NCBI RefSeq assembly: GCF_014205155.1 | Contig: NZ_JACHMX010000001.1 | Span: 9,114,001 to 9,178,000, forward strand | Direction: 5' to 3' | Source: Amycolatopsis umgeniensis | Lineage (GTDB): Bacteria; Actinomycetota; Actinomycetes; Mycobacteriales; Pseudonocardiaceae | Length of the DNA stretch: 64,000 nt | In this document: piece after piece, positions 7,540 to 16,088 of the stretch | Layout of the letters: every line of letters starts with the position of its first letter | How positions within the stretch are numbered: position 1 is the first letter of the stretch | Position numbers and translations under genes: made by a program | The notes under the pieces: generated by a model | What the model saw: the letters and a program-made list of their open reading frames with translations, nothing else | Databases searched by the model: none | What the model was told of the DNA's origin: nothing

Positions 7540-8940
7540 ATGACGGTGGCCGTGACCCGTGAACGCAAGCGGGTGTGGCGGGCTTGGTACCTCTACGACT
7601 GGGCCAATTCGCCGTTCTATTCGTCGGTCATCACGGTGTTCGGAGCGCTCTATTTGAGCGATATCGCGTCCGCGGATGCCAGGGCGAATTTCACCCTTAA
7701 CGGGGACAGGGCGTGCACCGATTCGAGTGGGGCTTCGAGCACGCTTCAGAACTGTGACGTCTCGTTGTTCGGGCTGCATTTCCCGGCGGGGTCGCTCTGG
7801 GGGTACCTGCTGTCGATCGCGACGGTGACGCAGGTGCTGGTGCTGCCGATCGCCGGGGCGATCGCGGACCGGAGCAGGCACAAGCGGCGGATCCTCGGCG
7901 GGTTCGCGTTCCTGGGCGCGGTGGCGTCGGCCCTGATGTTCTTCGTCGCGGGGACGAACTGGGAGGTCGGCGTCTGGACGTTCATCCTCGCCAACATCGG
8001 GTACGGCGGGGCGCTGGTCGTCTACTACTCGTTCCTGGTGGACATCGCGGAGCCGGACGAGCGGGACGCGGTGTCGTCGAAGGGCTGGGCATTCGGGTAT
8101 CTCGGTGGTGGCTTGGCGCTGGCGCTGCAGCTGGGGTTCTTCCTGGGCCATGAGGCCTTCGGGGTGAGCGAGCATCGGGCGGTCCAGATCTGTTTCCTGA
8201 CGTCGGGGATCTGGTGGGCGGTGTTCACGCTTCCGGCGGTGCGGGCGCTCCCCCAGACTCATGTGCCGAAGTCGGCCGAGCGTGGCCTGTCGGTGCTGAC
8301 GGCGGGTTTCAAGGAGCTGAAGCGGACGATCAAGGAGGCGCGAGCCTATCCCCTGACGCTGGCGTTCCTCGGGAGCTACCTGGTCTTCACCGACGGGATC
8401 ACGACGGTGGTGGCCGTGTCGGCTCAGTACGGCAAGGACGAGTTGAAGTACAGCACCACGGTGCTGATCGTGACGATCCTGGTGATCCAGTTCCTGGCGT
8501 ACGCCGGCGCGATGATCCACGGGGCGATCGCGGCTCGGATCGGGGCGAAGAAGACGATCTTGGGCAGTCTGGTGGCCTGGGTCGTGGTGCTGTGCTTCGC
8601 GTTCTTCATCCAGGCGGGGCAGCCGTTGCAGTTCTACGCGGTGGCTGTCGGGATCGGGTTGGTGCTCGGTGGAACGAACGCGTTGTCGCGGTCGTTGTTC
8701 GGGCAGATGATCCCCGAGGGGAAGGATGCGCAGTACTTCTCGCTCTACGTGGTCGGTGAGCGCGGGACGTCGTGGCTCGGTCCCCTGCTGTTCGCCGCGG
8801 TCGGGCAGATCACCGGGTCGTTCCGGTACGCGATCATCGCGTTGGTGATCTTCTTCGTGCTCGGTTTCGTGTTCGTGTGGCTGGTCCCGGTGCGCCGGGC
8901 GATCGAGGCGGCGGGCAACCGACCACCGGCGGTGCTGTGA
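7540..8940 (+). CDS. MFS transporter, UMF1 (Atg22-like) family
   Basis: The 466-residue membrane protein has about 12 hydrophobic spans and begins with the UMF1-family signature AWYLYDWANSPFYSSVITVFG. Vacuolar Atg22 is the eukaryotic relative, an amino-acid effluxer; bacterial substrates are unknown. A loop with two cysteines lies between the first spans (ACTDSSGASSTLQNCD). A good ribosome site (AGGAG) precedes ATG 7540. Thymidine kinase begins shortly after its end, so the two may be co-transcribed. Confidence 0.85.
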   Translation: MTVAVTRERKRVWRAWYLYDWANSPFYSSVITVFGALYLSDIASADARANFTLNGDRACTDSSGASSTLQNCDVSLFGLHFPAGSLWGYLLSIATVTQVLVLPIAGAIADRSRHKRRILGGFAFLGAVASALMFFVAGTNWEVGVWTFILANIGYGGALVVYYSFLVDIAEPDERDAVSSKGWAFGYLGGGLALALQLGFFLGHEAFGVSEHRAVQICFLTSGIWWAVFTLPAVRALPQTHVPKSAERGLSVLTAGFKELKRTIKEARAYPLTLAFLGSYLVFTDGITTVVAVSAQYGKDELKYSTTVLIVTILVIQFLAYAGAMIHGAIAARIGAKKTILGSLVAWVVVLCFAFFIQAGQPLQFYAVAVGIGLVLGGTNALSRSLFGQMIPEGKDAQYFSLYVVGERGTSWLGPLLFAAVGQITGSFRYAIIALVIFFVLGFVFVWLVPVRRAIEAAGNRPPAVL

Positions 8941-9048
8941 GGCGGGAGCGTGCCGATAGGGTCGAGCGTCGTGACCGTACTGAAGGAGAGTGGCCCGGAC
9001 CCCACGGACGCGTTGTCGTCGGTGCCGGTGGCGGGTTCACGGCGGGGT

Positions 9049-9729
9049 GTGCCGGTCGTCGGGAAGTTGAAGTTCTGTTACGGGCCGATGGACTGTGGGA
9101 AGTCGACGCTGGCGTTGCAGATCGACCACAACCACGCGCGGCAGGGTCGTCGCGGGATGGTGCTGGTGCGGCACGACCGCTCCGGTGAGCCGCAGATCAC
9201 CAGCCGGATCGGGTTGACGAGGAAGGCGACCGAGGTCGGGAACGAGACCGATCTGCGGTTGCTGGTGCGTGAGCAGTGGGCTGCGGGGCGGCATGTGGAC
9301 TACTTGATCGTCGACGAAGCTCAGTTTTTGTCACCTGTTCAGGTGGATCAGCTGGCTGAACTGGCCGATGACGTCCAGATCGACGTGTACTGCTTCGGGA
9401 TCGCGACGGATTTTCGGAGCATGTTGTTCCCGGGTGCGGCGCGGTTGTTCGAGTTGGCGGACGAGCTGCAGCCGGTTCAGGTCGAGGTGTTGTGCTGGTG
9501 TGGACAGACGGGACGGTTCAACGCGAGGGTGTCGGACGGCGAGGTGTTGCGTGCCGGGGACACCGTCGTGGTGGCGGATACCGAGCAAGTGCTAGTTGAA
9601 ACTTCATTGACATCACGTTCTGAGGGTGAATTGAACACTGTCCGTTATCAGGTATTGTGCCGTCGGCACTTTCGACTGGGCGACCTGGGGCCGACCTCGG
9701 CCCAACACGGTCAGTTACGGTTGACGTGA
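9049..9729 (+). CDS. tdk: thymidine kinase
   Basis: A type II thymidine kinase that phosphorylates thymidine in the salvage pathway. The P-loop is YGPMDCGKST, the catalytic/metal motif is YLIVDEAQFL, and the lasso region reads GIATDFRSMLFPGA. Zinc-site cysteines are seen as CWCG and LCRRHF. From GTG 9049 the product is 226 residues, close to the family length. In-frame GTG codons at 8950 and 8971 would add an unconserved N-terminal tail of up to 33 residues, so the start is uncertain. Identity is secure. Confidence 0.88.
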   Translation: MPVVGKLKFCYGPMDCGKSTLALQIDHNHARQGRRGMVLVRHDRSGEPQITSRIGLTRKATEVGNETDLRLLVREQWAAGRHVDYLIVDEAQFLSPVQVDQLAELADDVQIDVYCFGIATDFRSMLFPGAARLFELADELQPVQVEVLCWCGQTGRFNARVSDGEVLRAGDTVVVADTEQVLVETSLTSRSEGELNTVRYQVLCRRHFRLGDLGPTSAQHGQLRLT

Positions 9730-9872
9730 CAGGCGTACTACTAGCCCATCTGGGGGATATCCGCACCAAGATGGCCGTATTGACGTCACGCCAGAGCGCG
9801 AAACCACTCCTACTAGGAGAAGCTGTTGCCACCGGGTGACACAGCTCATCGTGAGCAAGGACATGGTGTCCA

Positions 9873-9899
9873 GGGAATCCTCTGGCCCTCCCCGTCGTT
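9873..9899 (+). promoter_or_regulatory. SigR-type promoter of rbpA
   Basis: GGGAAT (9873-9878) is followed, after an 18-base spacer, by GTT (9897-9899), exactly matching the GGAAT-N18-GTT consensus of the thiol-oxidative-stress sigma factor SigR/SigH. In Streptomyces coelicolor rbpA belongs to the SigR regulon, which supports this call. A start about 7 bases downstream would give a leader near 50 bases. Confidence 0.7.
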
Positions 9900-9955
9900 G
9901 CATAGGGTGAGCATCACCCTGGCTCCACCCGGAGCTGACTGAAAGGACCCCCATC

Positions 9956-10303
9956 ATGGCCGACCGTGTTCTCCGTGGAAGCCGGCTGGGAGCGGTCAGC
10001 TACGAGACCGACCGCAACCACGACCTCGCCCCTCGGCGCACCGTGCGCTACGCCTGCCCCAAGAACCACGAGTTCGAGGTGCCCTTCTCCGACGACGCCG
10101 AGATCCCCTCGGTGTGGGAGTGCAGGCTGCACGGCAGCGAGTCCGAGATCGTGGACGGCGGACAGCCGGAGCAGAAGAAGGTCAAGCCCCCGAGGACGCA
10201 CTGGGACATGCTCCTGGAGCGCCGTTCGATTCCGGAGCTCGAAGATCTGCTCAACGAACGTCTCGCCGAGCTGAAGGGACGTAGGACCACCCGGTCCGCC
10301 TGA
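9956..10303 (+). CDS. rbpA: RNA polymerase-binding protein RbpA
   Basis: The 115-residue product matches RbpA over its whole length. The N-terminal tail MADRVLRGSRLGAVSYE is followed by a zinc-binding core (YACPKNHEFEVPF ... WECRLHG), a basic linker and the C-terminal sigma-interaction domain THWDMLLERRSIPELEDLL. RbpA binds RNA polymerase and principal sigma factors, stabilises open complexes in actinobacteria and affects rifampicin tolerance. A GAAAGGA ribosome site precedes the ATG, and a SigR-type promoter lies at 9873-9899. A strong terminator follows, making it monocistronic. Confidence 0.97.
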   Translation: MADRVLRGSRLGAVSYETDRNHDLAPRRTVRYACPKNHEFEVPFSDDAEIPSVWECRLHGSESEIVDGGQPEQKKVKPPRTHWDMLLERRSIPELEDLLNERLAELKGRRTTRSA

Positions 10304-10334
10304 CGCACGGCACAAGTAGCTAGCCCCACCACGA

Positions 10335-10381
10335 ACAGAGCGAAGCCCCCGCGACCTCCCTCCGCGGGGGCTTCGCTCTGT
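10335..10381. terminator. terminator after rbpA
   Basis: Perfect 19-base arms (10335-10353 and 10363-10381) surround a 9-base loop. The hairpin sits between rbpA and the convergent monooxygenase remnant and probably works in both directions. Confidence 0.88.
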
Positions 10382-10394
10382 CTTCGGGAGGCGG

Positions 10395-11880
10395 TCAAGC
10401 GCTCCGGCTGACGCCGACCCGGTCCAGGTAGTCCCGCACGGCAGTCCTGCTCGCGCCGGGTGCGCGCAGCGCGAGGTAGCCGTCAGGCCGCACCAGGACG
10501 AGGGTGTCCCCGGTGACGCCGTACGCCGTCCGCGCGTGCCCCTCCACGTCCACCAGATCGGCACCGCTGCCCGGCGCGCCGACCCACACCGGCTTGACGA
10601 GTCCACGCTGGGCGGTGCCGACGTCCCGCAGTGGACCGGCGCAGGACTCGCCGAAGCCGAGCAGGGTGAAATGCGGGCCGCGGAAGGCGTCGAACAGCCG
10701 CCGTAGTGTGCCGGAGCTGTCCACGCAGGGCGCGTCGGGCGCGCGATCACCGGCGCGCGGTCCACTCTCGGCGTCGCCGCCGACGGACAGCGAGCTGGCC
10801 GGGTAGCCGAGCTCGAGCTGCTGGCCGTCCGAGGGCGCGCCGTCCGCGATGTCCGTGCTGCCACCGTTGACGAACCGCTCCGCGACCCTGGGCAGCCCCT
10901 CGGCACTCACGCCGAGCGTCCACGCGGCAACCGGGAGCCGCTCCTCCTGATAGCTGTCCAACAGCGACTGCCGCGCGCCGGAACACACCATGGCGAGCTT
11001 CCAGCCGAGGTTGTACGCGTCCTGGATACCGGTGTTCATGCCGAGGCCGCCTGCCGGCGGATGCACGTGCGCCGCGTCGCCGGCCAGCAACACCCGGCCC
11101 ACCCTGAACCGGTCGGCCATCCGCACGTTCACCCGGTACGTGGACAGCCAGCTTGCCTTCGAGAGCCGGATGCCGTTGCCGCCGGCGAGATCGTCCACGA
11201 TCCGCCGGAAGTACGGCAGCGAGGGTTCGGGGAAGCTGCCCTCGGCGCCGAGGTCGCTGAACGGTACGGCTTGCAGTTGCCAGGACCGCTCGTGGCGGAA
11301 CGGACACAGGGCCAGGAACCCGCGCCCGCGGACGGTCCACTGGTACCAGGCGTCCGGTTCGAGCCCGCTGAGCTCGACATCCCCGAGCAGCATGGCCTGT
11401 TCCTTGGTCTCGCCCTCGAAGCGCACGCCGAGTGCCTTGCGCACGGTGCTGCGGCCGCCGTCGCAGCCGACCATGTAGCGCGCGGCCACCCGCTCGCCGG
11501 TATCCAGCACCGCATGCACACCGTTCGCGGACTGGCTGAACTCGGCGAGGCCTGCGGCCAGTTCCACCCGCACGCCGTGCTCGGCGAGCCGCGTGCGCAG
11601 GATCCGCTCGATCCGCCACTGCGGGATCAGCAGCCCGCCGTCGTACGGCCGATCCGGTGTGGGTGTCCGCTGGGCGTGCGGGTCGGCCTCGGCGACCTGG
11701 TCGCCGTCGAGGTACCGCCGGTGTGGCAGGTGCCGGAACCCGAAGTGCAGCACCTCGTCGACGACACCGAGGTCGTCCAGCACCTCCTGGGTGCGTGCGG
11801 TGAGCCCCTTGCCTCGCGAACCGGGGAAGTGCTCACCGGCTCGGTCGACGATGCGGCATACATGTTCGCCATCACACCCT
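10395..11880 (-). pseudogene. FAD-dependent aromatic monooxygenase lacking its FAD-binding N-terminus
   Basis: The protein matches class A flavin hydroxylases of the tetracenomycin/tetracycline type. Visible landmarks are EHFPGSRGKGLTARTQEVLDDLG, the DG-like motif YMVGCDGGRSTVR, the GD motif VLLAGDAAHVHPPAGGLGMN and a thioredoxin-like C-terminal domain. What is missing is the start: homology begins at CRIVDRAGEH, the second Rossmann strand, and the GxGxxG ADP-binding loop and about 30 residues are absent in all frames just upstream. Without that loop FAD binding is unlikely, so the gene is probably a 5'-truncated pseudogene. The rest of the frame is intact, suggesting a recent loss, or a sequence error. 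Confidence 0.75.
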
Positions 11881-12051
11881 CCCTGGTTCCGTGCGGTCAC
11901 TGACGCGGTGACGCTAGCCGGTTTCCTGGCAGGGAGTCCTGGTGCTGGAGGTGGAGATCGGGGTGGATACCCGCCTGGGAAATCTCCACCGCGTCTCCTG
12001 CCGCGAACCGACGACACGCCCAGGCGGTGTTCGTAGCGTCGTCACCAACGG

Positions 12052-13002
12052 TTATGTCGTCGCGATAGTGAGCATCGAAGGAGCACCACCCATAGCGCCG
12101 ACGACGTTGACCGCCGCACTCGTTCTTCCATCCTCCAAGGCGTCGCGAAGCCGCCGCAGGTGCTCGGGTGGTGATTCGAGCAGCGGAAGCCGGACCGTCG
12201 CGTGCGGGATGACGCCGAGTTCGGCGAGCGCGGCCTTGGCCATGATCGCCCCCTGCGAAGTCCGCATGATCGCGTCCGCCAGCGGGTGCAGCGCGGCGTT
12301 GAGTGCTCGTGCGGTGTCGAGGTCTCCCCCGCGCACGGCACGGATGAGCTCGGCGTTGCGGTCGGCGAAGGCGTTGCCCACGACGCTCACGAGGCCCGTG
12401 GCGCCGGCGGCGAGGTAGGGCAGGTTGAGTTCGTCGATGCCGCAGTAGTAGGCCAGCTGCGAGCGGGCCATGACGGACATCGCTTCGAACAGGTCGCCCT
12501 TGGCGTCTTTCACCGCCAGGATCCTGGGGTGGCGGGCGAGTTCGAGCAGGGTGGCCTCTTCCATGGCCGTCCCGGTGCGCGCTGGAACGTCGTAGAGCAT
12601 CACGGGCAGTTCGGTGGCGTCGGCCACCGTCAGGCAGTGCGCGACGATCCCGGCTTGCGTCGGCTTGGAGTAATAAGGACAGACGAGCAGGAGCGCGTCC
12701 GCCCCGGCCGCTTGGGCTTCGTGGGCCCGCCGGATACAGGTGGTGGTGTCGTAGGTACCGACGCCGGCGATCACGCGCGCCCGGCCCCCGGCTTGGTTCG
12801 CCACGGTGCGGACGAGCAGGGCGGCTTCGGTATCGGTCAGGGTGGGTGACTCGCCGGTGGTCCCGCCGACGACGATGCCGTCGCATCCGGTGGTCAGCAG
12901 ATGGTCGACCAGGCGGGTGAGGCCGGGTTCGCTGAGGGTGCCGCCGGGTTCCATCGGGGTGACCATGGCGACGAGGTTGGCTCCGAAGAGCGATTCGGTC
13001 AT
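12052..13002 (-). CDS. dihydrodipicolinate synthase family protein (DapA-like)
   Basis: The 316-residue TIM-barrel aldolase has GGTTGESPTL (pyruvate binding), the tyrosine in CPYYSKPTQ and the Schiff-base lysine in ILAVKDAKGD, all as in 4-hydroxy-tetrahydrodipicolinate synthase. LYDVPARTG is also conserved. DapA condenses pyruvate and aspartate semialdehyde on the way to lysine and diaminopimelate. It is divergent from a LysR regulator, which is unusual for the housekeeping dapA, so this may be a regulated paralogue acting on another aldehyde. GAAAGGA precedes ATG 13002. Confidence 0.88.
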   Translation of the reverse strand: MTESLFGANLVAMVTPMEPGGTLSEPGLTRLVDHLLTTGCDGIVVGGTTGESPTLTDTEAALLVRTVANQAGGRARVIAGVGTYDTTTCIRRAHEAQAAGADALLLVCPYYSKPTQAGIVAHCLTVADATELPVMLYDVPARTGTAMEEATLLELARHPRILAVKDAKGDLFEAMSVMARSQLAYYCGIDELNLPYLAAGATGLVSVVGNAFADRNAELIRAVRGGDLDTARALNAALHPLADAIMRTSQGAIMAKAALAELGVIPHATVRLPLLESPPEHLRRLRDALEDGRTSAAVNVVGAMGGAPSMLTIATT

Positions 13003-13075
13003 GTACTCGATCCTTTCGGCGCCGATACCTGCGGTCCAGCGATGCTTTTTGGTCGGTATTGCGTAGCCTGGCTTC

Positions 13076-13960
13076 ATGATCGAGGTCGGGGCTTTACGGG
13101 CGCTGCGGTCGGTGGCCGCTCTCGGGACGCTCGCGCGGGCGGCGGACGAGCTGGGGTTCACGGCGTCCGCGGTGTCGCAGCAGCTCAAGCGGCTGGAGCG
13201 GCAGATCGGGACGCCCGTCCTCGCCCCGGCGGGTCGTGGAGTCGTGCTCACTCCCGCCGGTCAGGCCGTCGTCGATTCCTCGCTGGAGGTGTTCCAGGCG
13301 CTCGAGCGCTGCGCCGAGGCCGCCCAGTCGGTCGCGGAGGGCGCGCCGCGCGGTGTCCTGCGGGTGGCCGCGTTCTCGACCGCCATCCGCGGTTTGCTCG
13401 CGCCTGTCCATCCACGGCTGCTGACGCGCTACCCCGATCTTCGCCTGCACATCTCCGAGCAGGATCCCGGTCAGGCCCTGCACAGTGTCGAGGCCGGGAC
13501 CGCCGATCTCGCGCTCCTCCACGACGCCGACGGCCTGCTCGTCCCGCTGTCGCCCGCCTTGACCCGGCGCCTGGTGCACACCGACCTCGGCGACGTCGTC
13601 ATGGCCGGAACCCATCCGCTGGCGCGCGCCGAGTCTCCGCTGGACGGGGCGGACCTTGCCGGGCACGCGTGGGTGACCAGCCCGCCGGGGACGGTCTGTC
13701 ATCAGTGGTTCCGGCGCCTGTTCGCCGGCCTGCCCGAGGAGCCCGACGTGCGGCATCTGGTGGACGACTTCTCCACGCAGCTGTCGCTGGTCGCCTCGGG
13801 TGAGGTCCTGGCGCTGATCCCGCGACTGGCACGCCCGCCCCTGAGCGAAGGACTCGTCGCCAGGCCGCTGCGGCGCCCGCCGACGCGCGAGGTGCACGCG
13901 GCGTGGCGCCGCAGCGCCGAAGCCAGTCCGGCGATCCAGGCGGTGCTCGCGGAGCTCTAA
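13076..13960 (+). CDS. LysR family transcriptional regulator
   Basis: A 294-residue LysR-type regulator. The N-terminal winged helix-turn-helix (about residues 3-62) contains LGTLARAADELGFTASAVSQQLKRLERQIGTPV, followed by a periplasmic-binding-protein-like effector domain (about 88-290). It is transcribed divergently from the DapA-like gene with 73 bases between starts, so it most likely controls that gene and itself. The effector is unknown. Confidence 0.92.
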   Translation: MIEVGALRALRSVAALGTLARAADELGFTASAVSQQLKRLERQIGTPVLAPAGRGVVLTPAGQAVVDSSLEVFQALERCAEAAQSVAEGAPRGVLRVAAFSTAIRGLLAPVHPRLLTRYPDLRLHISEQDPGQALHSVEAGTADLALLHDADGLLVPLSPALTRRLVHTDLGDVVMAGTHPLARAESPLDGADLAGHAWVTSPPGTVCHQWFRRLFAGLPEEPDVRHLVDDFSTQLSLVASGEVLALIPRLARPPLSEGLVARPLRRPPTREVHAAWRRSAEASPAIQAVLAEL

Positions 13961-14012
13961 GACGTGCTGAGCGGGGGTTCGACAGAACGGGCAGCCTGGT
14001 CTCGCCAGACGG

Positions 14013-14067
14013 TGTTGTGAAAGCCACTTCCGCAACGTTGAAGGTTGTGAAAGTGGCTTTCACAACA
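14013..14067. repeat. long intergenic hairpin (GAAAGCCACTT family)
   Basis: Arms 14013-14036 and 14044-14067 pair almost fully: 17 outer bases are perfect and the inner 7 have two imperfect positions. The arms contain GAAAGCCACTT and AAGTGGCTTTC, the same words as the repeats at 58854 and 58949. It lies between convergent genes, so it may terminate transcription. Confidence 0.75.
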
Positions 14068-14117
14068 CCAATGTCCGCGGAGTCCTCTGTGGACAGTCAA
14101 GCCGCTTCAGCCAGGAA

Positions 14118-14492
14118 CTAAGCGGCTTGGTACCCGGGAATGTCCTCGACGCGGTGGTACACCGCCAGGCCGCGGGACAGCGCGATCGCGACGTCTTGGT
14201 CGGCTCCGGTGGACTCCCCCGGCAGGCGCAGGACGGCGTCACAGTGGTGCAGCAGCCTGTCGGCCGTCGGGTACATGACCTCTTTGGCGACCGGGTCGGC
14301 CACGGTCTTCCCACCCGCGCCGCGCAGCACCGGGAGCGCGACCCACTCGCCGATCATCGGCACGTGCCCGCTGCGGAAGATCGGCCAGGCGGCCTCTTCG
14401 AGCCGGGCGAGGTTGCGGGCGAGGAGTTCGGGGTCGTCGCCGGTGCCGGAGCGGAACGGGCCGGCGATGAGGATCATCAGAGGTTTGGTCAT
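14118..14492 (-). CDS. DUF4406-like small protein
   Basis: This 124-residue protein starts with LMILIAGPFRSGTGDDPELLARNL and ends with DQDVAIALSRGLAVYHRVEDIP, the pattern of DUF4406 proteins related to nucleoside 2-deoxyribosyltransferases. The GPFRSG loop and the CDAVLRLPGESTGADQD segment are characteristic. Its enzymatic activity is unproven, and the name rests on family resemblance. ATG 14492 is chosen because the conserved strand follows at once. It diverges from the DeoR regulator, with about 50 bases between starts. Confidence 0.68.
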   Translation of the reverse strand: MTKPLMILIAGPFRSGTGDDPELLARNLARLEEAAWPIFRSGHVPMIGEWVALPVLRGAGGKTVADPVAKEVMYPTADRLLHHCDAVLRLPGESTGADQDVAIALSRGLAVYHRVEDIPGYQAA

Positions 14493-14543
14493 GAACCGGA
14501 GCCTAATGTGCAACAATCGGCACGAACAAGGAGGATCGTGCAC

Positions 14544-15308
14544 ATGCTCGCTGCGCAACGTCGAGACCTGTTGCTGGAACGGTTGAAGACCGAAGGCCGG
14601 ATCGTGGCCAAGGACCTCGCCGCCGAACTCGGCATATCAGAGGACAGTATTCGCCGTGACCTGCGAGAACTCGCGGAAGCCGGGCTCTGTCAGCGGGTAT
14701 ACGGCGGAGCCTTGCCGGTCTCCCCGGCCACCGCGGACTACGCGACGCGGATGGCGGTCAGTATCGCGGGCAAGGAACGCATCGCGAAACGTGCAGCAGC
14801 GTTGATCCGGCTGGGGTCGACCGTCATCCTCGACGGCGGGACGACCGCGCTCGCGCTGGCGAAGGCACTTCCGGTCGACCTCGAAGCGACGATCGTCACG
14901 CACAGCCCCACCGTCGCGTCGGCCCTCGTGACCCATCCGAAGGTCGAGGTGTTCCTGATCGGGGGGCGGCTCTTCAAACACTCCGCCGTCACGTGCGGCG
15001 CGACCGCGGCGGAGGCGGCGATGGGCGTCAACGCCGATCTGTTCTTCCTCGGCGTCACCGGTGTGCACCCCGAAACCGGGCTCACCACCGGCGACTCCGA
15101 CGAGGCCGCCATGAAACGCACGCTCGCCAAACGCGCCGCCGACACCTACGTGCTGGCCAGCTCCGAGAAGATCGGCGCGGCCTCGCCGTTCACCGTGCTC
15201 CCCCTGTCCGACGTCGCGGGTGTGATCACCGACGCGGCGCCGGACGAACCGACGGTGAAGGAACTGGGGAAGCTCGGCGTGAGCGTGCTGGGGGTCAGCC
15301 CTTCTTGA
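14544..15308 (+). CDS. DeoR/GlpR family transcriptional regulator
   Basis: A 254-residue DeoR-type repressor. The N-terminal HTH reads [38 protein letters not shown] (about residues 9-46), followed by the sugar-phosphate sensor domain with [16 protein letters not shown] and HSPTVASAL. Such proteins respond to phosphorylated sugars, but no sugar operon adjoins. AAGGAGG at 14528-14534 favours ATG 14544; GTG 14538 is closer but badly spaced. Its last 14 bases overlap the end of the convergent glycosyltransferase gene. The divergent DUF4406-like gene is the likeliest local target. Confidence 0.9.
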   Translation: MLAAQRRDLLLERLKTEGRIVAKDLAAELGISEDSIRRDLRELAEAGLCQRVYGGALPVSPATADYATRMAVSIAGKERIAKRAAALIRLGSTVILDGGTTALALAKALPVDLEATIVTHSPTVASALVTHPKVEVFLIGGRLFKHSAVTCGATAAEAAMGVNADLFFLGVTGVHPETGLTTGDSDEAAMKRTLAKRAADTYVLASSEKIGAASPFTVLPLSDVAGVITDAAPDEPTVKELGKLGVSVLGVSPS

Positions 15309-16062
15309 CCAGCCCGCGAAGCTGCTGCCAGCGACGCTTGATCCCCCACATGCCGACCAGGACGATCGCCTCGCGCACGACCGAACCGCTCATCTTCGAC
15401 TGACCGACCTCACGTTCGGTGAAGGTGATCGGCACTTCGACCACCTCGAACCCGGCGAGCGCGGTGCGGAAAGCCAGGTCGATCTGGAAGCAGTAGCCGC
15501 GCGAGGCGATCTCGTCGAGCGGGAGCTTCTCCAGCACCGTGCGGCGGTACGCGCGGAAGCCGGCGGTGATGTCGTTGATCTTGGTGCCGAGCGCGACCCT
15601 CGCGTAGAAGTTCGCGACCCAGGACAGCGCCTTGCGCTGGAACGGCCAGTTCACCGTGCTGCCGCCGGGAACGTAGCGGGAGCCGATCGACAGGTCCGCG
15701 TCCTCGAGCGCCGCCAGCACCCGGGGCAGATCCTCCGGCGCGTGCGAACCGTCGGCGTCCATCTCGACGATGGTGGCGTAGTCACGGGCGAGTCCCCAAC
15801 GGAACCCGGCGACGTACGCGGCGCCCAGACCGGCCTTCTCGGTCCGGTGCATGACCTGGATCCGCTCGTCGGCCTTCGCGAGCTCGTCGGCGACGTCGCC
15901 GGTCCCGTCAGGGCTGCCGTCGTCGACGACGAGGGCGTTCACGTCCGGGAGTGCCTTGAGCAGACGTTCCAGGATCGGGCCGATGTTCTCCCGCTCGTTG
16001 TACGTCGGGACCACCACCAGCACCGGGTCGATCCCCTGGGCCCCCCGTGGCGCCTGCGCCAT
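15295..16062 (-). CDS. ppm1: polyprenol monophosphomannose synthase
   Basis: A 255-residue GT2 glycosyltransferase that would transfer mannose from GDP-mannose to polyprenyl phosphate, supplying the lipid-linked mannose donor for wall glycans and protein mannosylation. Motifs are [46 protein letters not shown] and [10 protein letters not shown]. It lacks membrane spans, like Dpm1 and the D2 domain of mycobacterial Ppm1. It follows lnt by 26 bases; in Mycobacterium tuberculosis the two functions are fused in one protein, which strongly supports both names. Its end overlaps that of the DeoR gene. Confidence 0.92.
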   Translation of the reverse strand: MAQAPRGAQGIDPVLVVVPTYNERENIGPILERLLKALPDVNALVVDDGSPDGTGDVADELAKADERIQVMHRTEKAGLGAAYVAGFRWGLARDYATIVEMDADGSHAPEDLPRVLAALEDADLSIGSRYVPGGSTVNWPFQRKALSWVANFYARVALGTKINDITAGFRAYRRTVLEKLPLDEIASRGYCFQIDLAFRTALAGFEVVEVPITFTEREVGQSKMSGSVVREAIVLVGMWGIKRRWQQLRGLVKKG

Positions 16063-16088
16063 CCGCTTTTCCTCCGTGTTCCGGCGGG

